Assembly (NCBI GenBank): GCA_963693305.1
Contig: OY855908.1
Location: 23,963,493 to 24,027,492, forward strand
Origin: Meandrina meandrites
Lineage: Eukaryota > Cnidaria > Anthozoa > Scleractinia > Meandrinidae
Direction of reading: 5' to 3'
DNA: 64,000 nucleotides
This document shows positions 1 through 13,300 of the stretch, piece by piece (within the stretch, counting starts at the first letter, position 1; the number at the start of each line of letters is the position of its first letter). The notes under the pieces were generated by a model. The model searched no databases. It saw nothing but the letters and a program-made list of their open reading frames with translations, and was not told the origin of the DNA. A program made the position numbers and the translations under genes.

Positions 1-40
1 GTCTGGAAAAAAATAATAATAATTCATGTTGGTGTTTCAG

Positions 41-1386
41 GACAAGAATCATGGAATTGAGCTTGAATTTAATGAGGACTGTCCACCAGAAGAAGACAAG
101 CGTACACTAACAATAGCTGCAGGTCGCATGAGCCCTTGCAACATGGATGAAGACCTTCTTCTGGATTCCCACCTGGATGACTTGAACGCACTGCGGCACT
201 TTGATCCTGTTCTTGATGTAACTGATACAGAAACCATCCCGATGCCAAACCTTGATAACATTGAGCCTGAGAAGTTGCCCTTAAGTGAGAAATTACCATT
301 GGATGAGGAAATGGAAGTTGTTGTTAAGCCTGACCATGAATTGGATATGTTATCCTCGGGTGCTGGTCTTTCAGAGCCATGCTCACTGCCATCATTTTCC
401 ATCGCTAGCCAGTTGATGGACAGACATCTGTCAGTTCCAAAAGCTCCTGCCCCCAGTTACTATCAACCTCGCAACTCACTGATCACACCTCCAAAGATAT
501 CTGGAAAGAGAAAGCTGACTAGCAAAATTAGGGTTTGTCTTTTAACTTGTTGATGCCTTAGCAACTGTGTCCACTTACTGTATGGGTGTCGTCAAACAAC
601 AACTGAGATTGACAACTGGCAACTGCCCCTTTATGGCATGTGTCCTCCAGAACAAGTTTGCCTGTTTGATTCATTTGGTGGTTTATTGGTGTTTGCACAA
701 TTTTAAAAGAGTACAGGCCCAATATATGACTTGAATTATTGAAAAAAAAAAATTATTTCCTACATGTAGCTTCAAACATATATTTCTTGAGCAGTGGAAA
801 ATACTTGACAGTAACGCAATACATTTTTTGTGAAGTAAAAGATGTTTCAGCATTCCCAACTTAAGTTTTTGGTTATGTGACTTGAAATAATCTTTTCGAA
901 AGTTAGCTGAATTTCTGGTATAAACCAGAATATACTTACAGCGGATTCAGGTTGAGTGTTTAACGGTCTCAGTTGTCGCGTTCATTGTAACGGTTGAATT
1001 GATTGCGTTGCGAGGCAAAATGACAGACGTTGCTAGGCAGGAATGACGACCTTCTGTCTAGGAAAAAGCATGTTGTGGTTTTCCCAGGCAGAATGTTGGC
1101 ATTCCGCCTAGCCACGTCTGTCATTTTGCCTCGCAACGCAAATCAATTCAACCGTTACAACGAACGTGACAACTGAGACCGTTAAACACTCAACCTGAAT
1201 CCGCTGTACCTATCCTAAAAGATTTGTCTTCACTGAGTTGATTCTGTGTTTTCTCTTGTGCAGTCCAAGTCTGGTGGGACTCCTGCACGTAAGAAATCAA
1301 AGCATGGTAAACCAGGGCCAGGTCGTCCACCTAGTAAACTGAAGAGCAAAGCTGCACCTCAGACATCACCTGGAAAGGAGAATGTG
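41..1386 (+). CDS. KMT2C: KMT2C-type gene, first two visible exons (acidic region, then basic AT-hook-like linker)
   Basis: Exon 41-532 begins after tttcag and ends at agg|gtttgt. Exon 1264-1386 begins after gtgcag and ends at gtg|gtgagt. Both are phase 0. The first encodes an acidic segment ([12 protein letters not shown]) followed by a serine/proline-rich part that I do not recognise. The second encodes a Lys/Gly/Pro-rich stretch ([14 protein letters not shown]) containing a GRP core like an AT-hook. In KMT2C a similar basic linker lies just ahead of PHD4, which supports the assignment. The segment upstream of residue 1 is outside the window. Confidence 0.8.
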
Positions 1387-4300
1387 GTGAGTTCAAAATA
1401 TGTTATGTACTGTCACATAAGTTTTTATTCGACCTCGTGATACTGAAATGTAGACGGAATTTGCCAAAGCCAATCCAAACAACCATAATGATTTTAAAAT
1501 TGTTTTTTTGTAAGGAAATTTTAAATGCTGATCTGATTGGCCTGGTTTTAAATTTCCTTTGTTAAAAACTAGCCAATTAAATCAAGTGTCTTTAGAGCCA
1601 CTTGCTCCTTGTGCCCCAGGCCCAGTCGGCTTAGAGGGACAGGTGGCTATGGGGACAGGAATGAAGTTAGGAAACTTTTTTTGTTGTTGACTCGTTTGCA
1701 TTGAAAGCTTGTTGTGAACACAGTTTTTTGTTCTTGTCTGCTTGGTCATCTCAGCCTGTTAAAGTATTCTTCCTGCCTGGTATTATTGTTGATACAAATA
1801 TATCGCAATTTAAGTGTTCAGAAGCACGAGCCTTGCGCCTGGAAGCAAAAGTTACAAAAAGGATCCAAAAATGTTTTGAATTAATTTTCAGGTGTTTCCT
1901 TCCTTCTGTGAAACAAGACTTGCTTCTACATTTTACCTGTGCAGTTTAAGTGTGAAACATTTGTTTTAGACATTTTTCTGAAACAGTGAATGATCCCTGT
2001 TTAGCCATATCCTTACATGTAGCTTTGAATTTGTTATCTGCATTAAAAAGGGATGTTAAAAACCACCATTGTCTTATTTCAAGCACACGCTGGATGTTAA
2101 TGATGCTAATATTGTTCTATCAGTCTGTTCTAACTGGAGTTATCTTTATTTACAGCCTAAAGTTGCCAATGCCGCAGATCAAACATCAAAGGAAGATGAA
2201 GCAGAAAGCCTGCACACGACTCTTGTGCTATTCTCAGCTGATGACGAGTTTACCACTAAGCAAGACATGTGTCTATGTTGTGGCAGTTTTGGCAAGGGTC
2301 CAGAGGGACAGTTGATCATGTGCTCACAGTGTGGCCAGTCTTACCACCCATACTGTGTTAATGTCAAGGTACTACATTTGTGAAAATGACTGGTGTATCA
2401 GTTAAAAGGTTGAAATTCACATTTTGCTGACTGGTAGTGACATTTTGACATTTTTTGAGCTGCAACGTTTTGCTTCAGATACTCAAAAAGTGGTTACATT
2501 TTGCATGTATAAACTGGACATAAATATATTAGCTCTTGGCTAGTTTGCAGACATGCTACCAAACCAGAGATAAGCTATATTTAAAATGAATATTATAAGA
2601 ATGAGAATCCTAAGTGGAAAGAGGCTTACCAGTTGTCTGTTTAAAAAGTCTAGCCAAGGAGCTCCAGGCTAGTCCAGTCCTGGAATCTAAACATAACCAT
2701 CAATGTGGTGCAAGTAGTGCCACTTTCTTAGCATTTTAGCATTTCCACTGCAAGCATACACTTCAGAGTTTTCTACAATAAAAATAATACAAATATTATT
2801 TTCTCACACAGATCAACAAAGTGATCTTAACAAAAGGTTGGCGTTGTCTGGATTGCACTCTCTGTGAAGGTTGTGGTAAAGGAAGTGACGAGGCGCGTCT
2901 TCTACTCTGCGACAGCTGTGACATCTCTTATCACACCTACTGCCTTGATCCCCCATTAGGTCATGTCCCGCAGGGTGGATGGAAGTGTAAATGGTGAGTC
3001 TGTTACTAAATGGCAGATCCTTTGCCGACAAGAAAACCATTTGGCTTACATATTGTTCTATTTTGTTTGTCAGGTGTGTGACTTGTTTTGATTGTGGAGC
3101 TACTACACCAGGAGTTGGTTGTCAGTGGATGTCAAATTATACCCAGTGTGGTCCATGTGCCAGTAAAACAATGTGTCCTGTCTGTAAAATCAAGTACAAC
3201 ACCAATGACCTTATGATACAGTGTGCACATTGTGACAGGTATGAATATTTTTGATAACTGTTCTCTACTATACCACATAGCTTCTGGTGTTATGATCTGT
3301 ATGGAACATGTGCACAGAGTGAAGACTAACAATAACAACAGCAACAAAACTTTTTTTATCTCATAATTAACACATCAGAATGAACAGCAAATTAGCAGCT
3401 CTGCCTAAAGATATTTTTATAAGGAGGATAGAATAAATTAAATTATTAGAATCTGAAATGTTATGTTGTTTTGTGTCGTAGATGGCTGCATGGCTCATGT
3501 GATGGTCTTGTGAATGAGGAAGAACTTGATCGAGCAGCAGAATATGGATATCACTGTTTGTATTGTCGACCAAAAACCAAGCGTACACTTGTTGGTGTCA
3601 GTGGTATGTCTTGTAGAACTCCATCTGCTTCACAACCTTTCCTCTCCTTCTTATCTTCTGCTGGAACTAATACTCTGCACGGTTAGTAAGTACATTGCTG
3701 TGCACCCTCGAAAATACCCTCCACAATGCACTTGGCAGAGGAAAAAAACTGTTCAACTTGTAAAAGAACAACTTCAACTCACAAATTTTCTTCCAAAATT
3801 GTCAGGCAACTGTAAAGAGTTAACATCTCCATAACTATTAATGTTTCCCTCTGGAACCAGATCATTTTTCAAGAAGAAAATTGTAAGAATATCCTTTGGG
3901 AGGAAATGCCAAGAGCTGAAAAAATCCTGTTTTTAGCAAATCGGAAAATAAGCTACTGCTTTTTGTTTTTGTTTTGTCTTGCTGCCTTTGCTAAATGCTA
4001 TAAAACAATTTTATGTGAAATTCATGTAAGTATGGTGTACATGTTTGTTCACTCTATAGCACTTGGTAGGTTTTTTTTACCCCTTCTTAATTATATACTG
4101 ACTGTTTCTTGGAACATTCTATCATCTGATGCATTAGTTAAATTTATGCCCACATGCCGTATGTACACTACAGGCCTTCTGACAGGGTGCAGGAAAAAAA
4201 AAGAAAATTGTGCGGGTTTTGGGAGGCAAATTGTGCGGTAAAAAAACGGCGATTGTGCAGGAATTGTGCAGGATTGTGCAATCGTGTAGACAACCAAATA

Positions 4301-7300
4301 TTAACATATATTGAATTACCAGACCCCCAAAAAAATCTGACAGGAAAGAAATTCTGAATAAATGTAAAGTACAACTATTGTTTTCTTAATTTGGCAATTA
4401 AACGTTAACCAACATTCTCCGTTTTGTAAAGTTTTGCAAAGTTTGTATCAACAGATTCATGTTGCGTGACATGAACGATGAAATTAAACAAAGCCCGTAC
4501 AAAACCGTAATTCCACCTCGAAATAAAACATTTCCGATCTGAACAAGTTCTACTTTCTTCGATATGTAAAGCGAGTATTTTCCCATAAAGATTTAAAATT
4601 TCTTCACATACAAATGTCTTAAATTGCTGCAAAAACCACAACACCGAGCCAAGATCAGTATGCAAATTTTATTGCTTGCTAAATGAAATTGGATAACACT
4701 TTATTTTTAGCGAAAACTTAGATATAACACATGTAAGAGCGCAGAACATGTTTCCTGAATGAAAACATCCTTCACTTGGATAAAAAAAAAAACCCTGTTT
4801 CTTGATCAGACGTTAATGATTTTCTCTTGCCCGAGGTTGCAGCGCTTTTGTTTTTCAATTCGCTAATTTGATCAGTGCGTTCGCCTTTGCGAAAATATTT
4901 TAAAAGTTCTGACAAATTGACAGCCATTTCGGCGCGGTGATACATTTCTTCGGTGTTTCGTCTTTGCTAACAGTATATATATTTAAAACTGAACGAGGAA
5001 GCGAATGCGTTGGAGAAAAAAGCGGCATGATTTTTTGAAGGAAATATGCATGCATTACGGCGACATGGTGTTGTCTACAAATGCTATCACGCCGACAAAT
5101 GATGAGCGTGAAATGTCCGAGATACACATCATTTGTGATCGAGAATAAATATAACAACCGACATATACCCCGTTTTTCATTGCACGACCGTACACTATGA
5201 AATACTTCAATGTGTACTATGCCTCAATATTTATATCCGCTCGAGCTGTTCAGTCGTGCTGAGTTGCGGAAAGCGGCGGATTTCTCTATTGTTTTGGAAG
5301 ATAAATAGCCTAAACATGGCCTAAAAATCTTAAATTCTCGGCAATCAATAGAAATAATGATTTAATTGGTTTTTTAAGCAAATCTTACAATATTGTGTGG
5401 GATTTCGCGGATTTTTAGGAATTGTGCGGAATTGTGTGGTCCCGCACCCCCGCACCCTGTCAGAAGGCCTGACACTACCATAGAAATGCCTCTAGCAATT
5501 TCTTCTCAATGTTTTATTTTTATGAGTATATTGAGCAAATTTTGAAGATGTTTGGTACTGTATAAACCATAAGACACTCCAGGCTCTATGAATTTATAAT
5601 CTCACTTTGCACAGGTTGCACAAATCTGCTGATGTGGAGGGTGTTAGAACTAAGTCTGTTCTCCTTCTGTTCTTTTACTCTGACCTTGCTGGGTTTTTTG
5701 TCATGAACATTCTGCTTCTTGATCAGTAGACCATTCTGGTTGAATTTTACCAATGTGTAGCATTTCCTCTTTGTGTTGACTTGTATGTTATTTTAATAAA
5801 TGTTTTGATACCCTATATTCATATCTATGTTAGGTTAACTTATTACCTCATTAGTGAGTTCCCAAAGCAGTAATGACGAATAGAATACTCGCATGAAGCC
5901 AGTGGGAAGGTCTCAAACAGACACCTTATTAAAGGAATCTTCATCTGTTGGAATTAATTTCTATTTAACATATTCTGGGAACGATTCAACACAATATTGT
6001 TCTGGCAACAGAGGTTACCTTTCCTAAAATGTGGACATCTGGTGAGATGGATACCTCTTAGGTGGACAACACCAGTCCCAAATACATATCAAGTGCCAAG
6101 AAAATGACATTTTGGCAAGCCTGTAGTGAGATTCACTAGCCTCAGAGATACTTCACAGATTGATCTGAAGTGTGAAAGAGAACATTGTTAAAGTTAAAGA
6201 CATCTTGTTGCCAAAAAACTATGCTACAACTGTCTTGCTGTCTGTTTCTTTCATAGGTCCCCCATCACCAAAGGCTACAGCTTTGCATCACTACAGGCCT
6301 CAGGCTTTGCACGACAGTAATAACTCTCAGCCAAATGGAAAACCATTACATCCATGCCAGCGGATAAACAACAACTTAGTGGAAGTGAAGCTATCCAACC
6401 ACTTCAATAAACTGCAGATGACAGCATCTTTTCCTGGTAATAATATTGAACTGACTGAGTCTGGTGTGCGGCACATGAACAGATTGAAGTTACCACCTGG
6501 AAGCAACAGGAGGCGTGTGGTTAAGAGCAAGGTGAAGCCCAAGAAGTTTGGTATGCCAAACAGTCCTATCAAGAGAAACAGCTTTGCTGACCACTTGCAA
6601 GACAAAGATGTTATTTTCAACAGGGCCTTTGTTGAAGATGGTAATACTCACATGACAAATGACATGGACAGCCTTAGAAACCAAACATCGTTTGCTCCTT
6701 CTAAGGCGAGCAGGCCCAGGCAATCCAATGTTGGACGTCCAGGTGTCGGTGGCTTTGTGTTACGTGGTCGTGGCTCAGGAGGTAGGAGGTTTGTTGGTCG
6801 TGGTGCTCGAGGAAGCATCAAGAGGAAAGGTCCTGGATTTCCTGTTGCAGCACGTGGGCCTTCTCACTTCAACAATCTACCACAGGCATGTTTTGTACTT
6901 TGCTTCACCCAATTTTTTTTTGCCAAGTTCCACTGACGGACTGTCTGTATGACTTCAGGACTATTTGATGTACTCATTTTGCAAGACAATAGGCTGTAGA
7001 TACATTATTTAGGTGAAAATTTGCCCGGGAGTGCACAAGTGCTTTGTTTGGAAATTCCCACCGAAAATGTGGGAGGCTGTTGTGACTGTGACATAGCTTT
7101 CAAAATTTAGCGAGTAACAACTAAATTTTATGTAATGCTTTTCTTGAGGGTTTCATGAGCCATGATTTTTATGTGGTTGGAAAAATGCACAGTGCAGTTC
7201 TTGTAAGTTTAAATCGTTGTAAATCGTTGTTTAAAAACCATCTAAAATTATTTTGGTCATTCTGTTTTTGGTATGTACAGCCAAGCTATCCAGGTGGATT

Positions 7301-10300
7301 GAACAATCCAGCCTTTGGTTCAAAGCAGTCTTCATTCAACCAGTTAGAGGCATCAATAAATCAAGGAAGTAATGACAGTTGGGCTGATGGCAGTGACGAG
7401 ACTGGTCTGCAGGAGTCATATCCCAAATGGATGCAGGTAGAGCTATTCTCTCTTACCTTCACAAATTAGTTTAAAAACATTGGATGTGTATGGTTTACAG
7501 TAAATATAATGTTGTAAGGTTGGTACTCCAAGTCAGATACAATGGAAGCTCTGTTAATGGACATTCTCATAAGCAGAGAGCTCTGCTCATGGCTGCCTTC
7601 ACCATACCTTGTTTGAGTGTCCATACAAACTCTGTATTTACATATTATGGTAAAGAGACATCCTGGTAAATGGCCACAGACACTTTCAGGGGTTACAATT
7701 TAGTGTTTTCCTAAATGTTTTTAAGCTCTGATGAACAAACACCTCAAGGAAATCCCATTAGCCTCTGAATCTTATTTTAATCAGTCCACCTCACATCACT
7801 GCTTGTCACTATCATTTAACAGGGTACTAATTATAGTGCAACATATACTCTGAATTGAGGCCAGACTAGACAAGATACTCCTGAACATTTTGTAAACTGT
7901 TGCACTGAAATTTGTTGCATTGAGACTGCTAACGCTGATGTTGGTTGCAATTATGTGTGATCACCAACGGCCAGTCCTAGTAACACAGTACACAGTTATT
8001 GCCATTACCATGGCATTGCATAAGCCAATAACACAAAAGAAAAAAAAATTTAATAGGGTGGTATTTTTTTGCATTCCCGATGTTATTGTTAGCTTGGCAA
8101 GCTCCTGAAAGCTGCCATCTATCCTTTACATCCCTAGTGGCTACTTACAAGTACCATTCTTGTAAACAGCCAGCTATAATGGACACCTTTTTCTGCTTTA
8201 TTGAGCTTCTAATGTATTCAGAATGTTACATGTACTCGATGCAAACAATTTTGTTTTAGGAGGCATTTTTTGGCAAAGATTTGTTGGATACAATGGGTGG
8301 AGAGAACAGATCAAAGCATGGTGGCAAGACACCATCAACGCCTTCTGAAGATGAGGAAAGAGCAAACCAAGACCCCTTTGCTCCAAGGCAAGGCTCCATG
8401 CACCCAGAAAGACAACAAGCTTCATTTGCTGGGTCAGGGCAAGTCCCATATCAACTAATGGCTGGTGAAGAGAGTCAGCACCCTCAACATGCAAACCAGG
8501 CTCTTCACCAGGCAGGATATCCCAGAGGCAATCATTCCTTGGCACAAAAACAACACTCTAATTTGGGATTAAGTGGGCATGAAAAGTAAGAACTGTAGTA
8601 AATATCTTAGGATTCTGAACCTTTTCTAGTAGTTTAAACACTTCCACTCAAAAGTGTTCCCAAGATATATTTTTTCTAAATGTCAGTTTTTACCAAGCAC
8701 TTCAAAGACACTGTGACCTTGTTTTCTTTGAGTTATAGTATTTTACTCAGAAAACTTCAGCTGGTATTATAATAATTAAAGTGTTAGTTTATTTTTTTAT
8801 GTTTTTGTGATTGAGTATTTTTTTCTTTTTGTTAGCTGGCAACAGTCTGCTGGGACAGATCCATTCCCACCACATGCCCTCAGCCTGACAGAAGATGTTC
8901 CCAATCCGGATGCTTTGTACAGGTCACTGGATATGCTTACCGATGACTTACCTGGAACTCAGAATGATTCTCACTCAACAAACAGAGGTTAGAATGCTCT
9001 CCATTTTAGGCCTTTATCATTTCCTGTACCAGCCCATTGAGTTTTTGCTATGAATGACAGCAGGGTGCAAAGATAGTCATCTCCAATAGCCAGAGCTTAT
9101 GTTTTTCTTTTTCAAACATGGTGCATTAAATGGAACTACACTATTGACTAACCTATGCTGTAAGGAATGGTTTATGACATCTAACAAGCAGTTGTAGTGC
9201 AAACTTATATTTCCTCTGCTGTGACTAGTGTAACAGCCCAAGTTGAGCACCATGCTTATTTACAGGCACGTAAGAGATCCTTTTGTGTTTTTACAGTACT
9301 TGCACAGCCAGCCTCCCAACCTCCTCCTGCTGCACCCGCCTCCCAAGCACACATCTCTTCAGGAGCATCTACGTGGAATCAAGCACAGACTCGTGCACAG
9401 GGAAATGACCTTGACATTCTTTGCAATACAGGAGATGTCTTGCCTCATGTTGATGGTCAAGAAGTGGAAGAAATCTTTCTTGATATTGAGAGAGAAATGA
9501 GCAACAGAGCATTAAACTTCTTGGATTCTGATATAGAGAACAACATGTCCAACCCGCAAGAGCAATTTCCTCAGCCAAGTGCCAATGCTACATCAAGTCA
9601 CGGTGTAGGATATCAATCTAGTCATCCTGTTAGTGCATATGGCCAAGCCACTGTCAGTCAGGCATACAATGCTGGTACTCCACACTTTCAAGGTGTTGCT
9701 GGAGGAACTGGTTATCAGCAGGGACCTCAAAACCACATGGATGGGTTCTCCAATTCTGTTGTATCAAGTCAACTTGGTTTCAGCCAGAACAGTGCATTTC
9801 CAAGAGGAAGTGAATTTGATCTGGATGACCTGCCAAAGGGAAGGCGCAGACCTCCAAGTCCTCGAGTAGACCCACTGAAACAGCAGCAGAAATGGGAAGA
9901 GGATGAGAAGCTTGGTGCCATGGCAACGATATCACCAGTTCTATATGCTAACCTGGAGCATGTTAACCTGAAGCAGGAGTATCCAGGTAAGGCAATATCT
10001 GCAGAAGAAGTAAATGGAAGAGTGGCATTGGGTTCTGTCTGGGCACCCAACCACCATTTAGACCATACAAAAGTATCAATATCTGAGCAAAACCTCTCCT
10101 TTGGTGTTGCTGTAGGTGCATCTTTGTAATTTTTTCACTGTCATTATCAACCAATTGTTGCAGTTGAAGCTATTTTTTGTTTGGATTAATTCAACTGCAT
10201 TTTGTGTGGTAAATAATTTGCATAATGTAGTTAAGTTTCAAATTTTTCTCTATTTAAATTTAACTAATGACATTGCAAGCAGTGAAGGGAGGAGCACAAG

Positions 10301-13300
10301 AAAATGACACCAGCTGCATTTATCCATTTTGTGAAAAGAGGCTTCCAATTGCAGTCTGTGAGTGCAACTTACCCCAACATTTTTTGGCTGAAAAATTGTT
10401 TTATTTTGTTGTACACACATTTTATTCAGGTAAATTTTTTCACTTTGTACCTGTTAAAATACGATAAATTCCAGAAAAAGCACTGCCATTTTGGTTCACA
10501 TTTTGTAACAGACATGGGTCTAGTGGCTATGTGATACAAAATCAACAACTCCACAATCTGCATTTCCCATATTTGGCTTGTTTCCTTTAGGGAATAAAAC
10601 ATGCAGTAGTACTTAAGTTCCAACTACTTTATAATAATAGTAGGGGTGATAGTTAATCAGTTTGCTGGAACATCTTTCAGACTGGCCTAACAGATACAGA
10701 GCAATAGCAAGATTGTGGCGAAAACTGTCGGTTGAGCAAAGGGATCCATATCGGGTAAGGTTATACTGTATATGGTGACAATTTCTGATCGTATAAACAA
10801 CAGCCTTTCTTTCACGAAGAAAGGTCCTTTGATGGTGGGAGAAATTTCAATACCTGTCCTTGTTTGTACACTCTGCGGGCTTTATTTGAATTTAATTTCT
10901 TTGTAGGCCTCCAAAGTATTTAAAGTGCTACTATGATGAAATTCGCATGTTTTCTTTCGCAACTGTTTTAAAATATTAAGAAGAACTCTATATGAGAAGC
11001 AAAATGCCGTTTACTGTTTTTCAATACCTCTTTTCGTTCCAGAGATATTCAAGTTTTTAAAATATGCAAATTAGCAAAGTAGTGACGTCATACACTCAAC
11101 CAAATTCTAATTAAATACTAAGAAAGTGATATCTCAGCCAATTTGTATTGAAAGTCTCTGATTCTTTGCAGTAACACTCTGCTAGTTGTGTTTCACAATA
11201 TGAACTTGACAACTTGGTTACCATGGCAACATACTAGGTTCCAGATCCCCCAAATGCTTAATGCCTTTCTGGCCAATTCTGGCATTCTCCGTTAATATTT
11301 GTAAATAATGCTTTACATGCGAGATCTAGCAAGCATATCAATGGATTTAGCAGACGTCTTCATTGGGTTTAATTTTTCCGAACTGAAAAATTCTGAAATA
11401 TTAAAATAAAATTTATGGGGACTGGAAAAGAGTGAGTTGTCATGGTAACATAATTTTATTACAGCTGTAGGTGTGTCACCTGAGGAACTATTAGTCTGCC
11501 AAGTTTCATTGGTCTCTGCAGAAAAATGACCGAGATAACTTAATTTTTGTACTTGACAAAAAATTGGATTGAGTAGATGACGTCATCAGTTCCCTAATTT
11601 GCATATTTTACGATTTTTTTAAGCTTAAAAATCTCTGGAACTAAAATAGATATTTGAAAACGGTAAACGGCATTTTTAATCTTTCATTAAATACTCTTTG
11701 AAACACCTAAAATTGCAAGGGGTGAAAATTTGATCATAGTACCACTTTAATTTCAACACTTTCATGCTCCTGACATTGGCACCAGAAGATTGACATAAGG
11801 ACTTGTATTTTTTTTATTTTGAATTAAGACTTGTATGTTAAAGCTTCAGTAATTTAAGGTGATCTTTCTTTGCAGCTGAAGGCAAGGGACAACCGTGTCA
11901 GATTGAAAGATCAAGGGAAAAAAGTAAGTTAACTTAGTAAGCTAAAATGCCATTGTTTTATGGTAATGATGTTGGTACGTTAAAGTGCAGACCTTGTTGT
12001 GGCTACTGTGAGTGTTGTTTTGTCAAGTAGGCAAAAAGCTCAGTAATAGAGTGTTTCTATGAGAATTGGTAGGTAAACTGCTGTTACCACTTGGAAGAAA
12101 CTTGACCAATCAAAATGTTAATTGATGACAACAGATGGCGATCTTTTTTGTGAGCAGATAAAGAATGTTGAAGCATGCACACTACAGTTTTACAACAAAA
12201 TTTGATATCAAGTGAAAGCAAATGAAAGTTTACTAGTATACTATTGACTCTGCCGTGCTGTAGACATTCTATAGGGAGAATAATCATAAATATTCATTTT
12301 ATTCAAAAAGTTTAGCTTCAAACCCCCTTTTGTGATGTCTGAACTGAAAACGGTGAAAAAAAAAAATATAATAGTGGGAATTTGCAGTGGCATTTTCACA
12401 AAGTGGCTCTTCATCCACTGGTCCCTGATTGAATTGGAATTTAGAAGTGCTGGTTTTTGTGGAGGGAGGAAAGCCAAAGAACCTGTAGAAAAACCCACAG
12501 AGCAACAACTAGACCAACAACCAACTCAACCCACATATGATGCCGGGTATGGGAATTGAACCCAGGCCACATTAGCAGTAGTCCAGTACCTCTTGTGAAC
12601 CTCTAATTTCAGAGGCATTCTAAAACAATATTGCTCATTGTCTTCAGGCATTGTTTGTGCCCTTTGTCCTATTGTTCTTATGGCCAATCATGTGAGATGT
12701 TCAATGAGGTGCTGGTCGACTCTACATTAGTGGGATGGGAGAATGCTCTCACCATTGCACTGCCCCTACTTTCCATCAAAACTAACCAATTAAAAAATGA
12801 CAAAGTTTCCTGAGAAGTCAACTTCTTTCTGCTAGTTGGGTTTCAGATTTTGTTGCAGAACTATTGTTTGTGTCTTCAATGTCGAAAAAAGGTTGCCATT
12901 CTTTGTCCTCAATTAATGTGGCTGGGTTCAAGTAGTTGCACTCTGATTATGTTTTTCAAGGTAATAACATTTTAAGCTTTACCGAGAAGCTGGTTGAGAA
13001 AAAAATGGTGATCAGTATCTCTTTGTTCCGCAAGTTTCATTCTAAGTAATTCCTTTTTTCTTTGTTAGTTGATTGCAAAAAATGACGAAAAATCAAAGGC
13101 AGAGTCTCAGAAATCACTTCACATGAAGCTGCAGCAACAACAACAACAACAACCGCAACTGCAACAACAACAGCAGCAGCAGCAGCAACAACAGGAGGAG
13201 CAACAGCAGGAGCAGCAACAACTGCAGCTGCAGTCACAGTCCTTACAAGACCCTTCTCAAGGTTGTCAAATCGAACAGCTACCAACATCTGCACCCATTC

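Noticed and set aside
12541..12570. tRNA gene suggested by a GGGTTCAATTCCC block on the minus strand
   Set aside because: No cloverleaf can be drawn at normal A-box/B-box spacing; listed as a SINE-like repeat instead.
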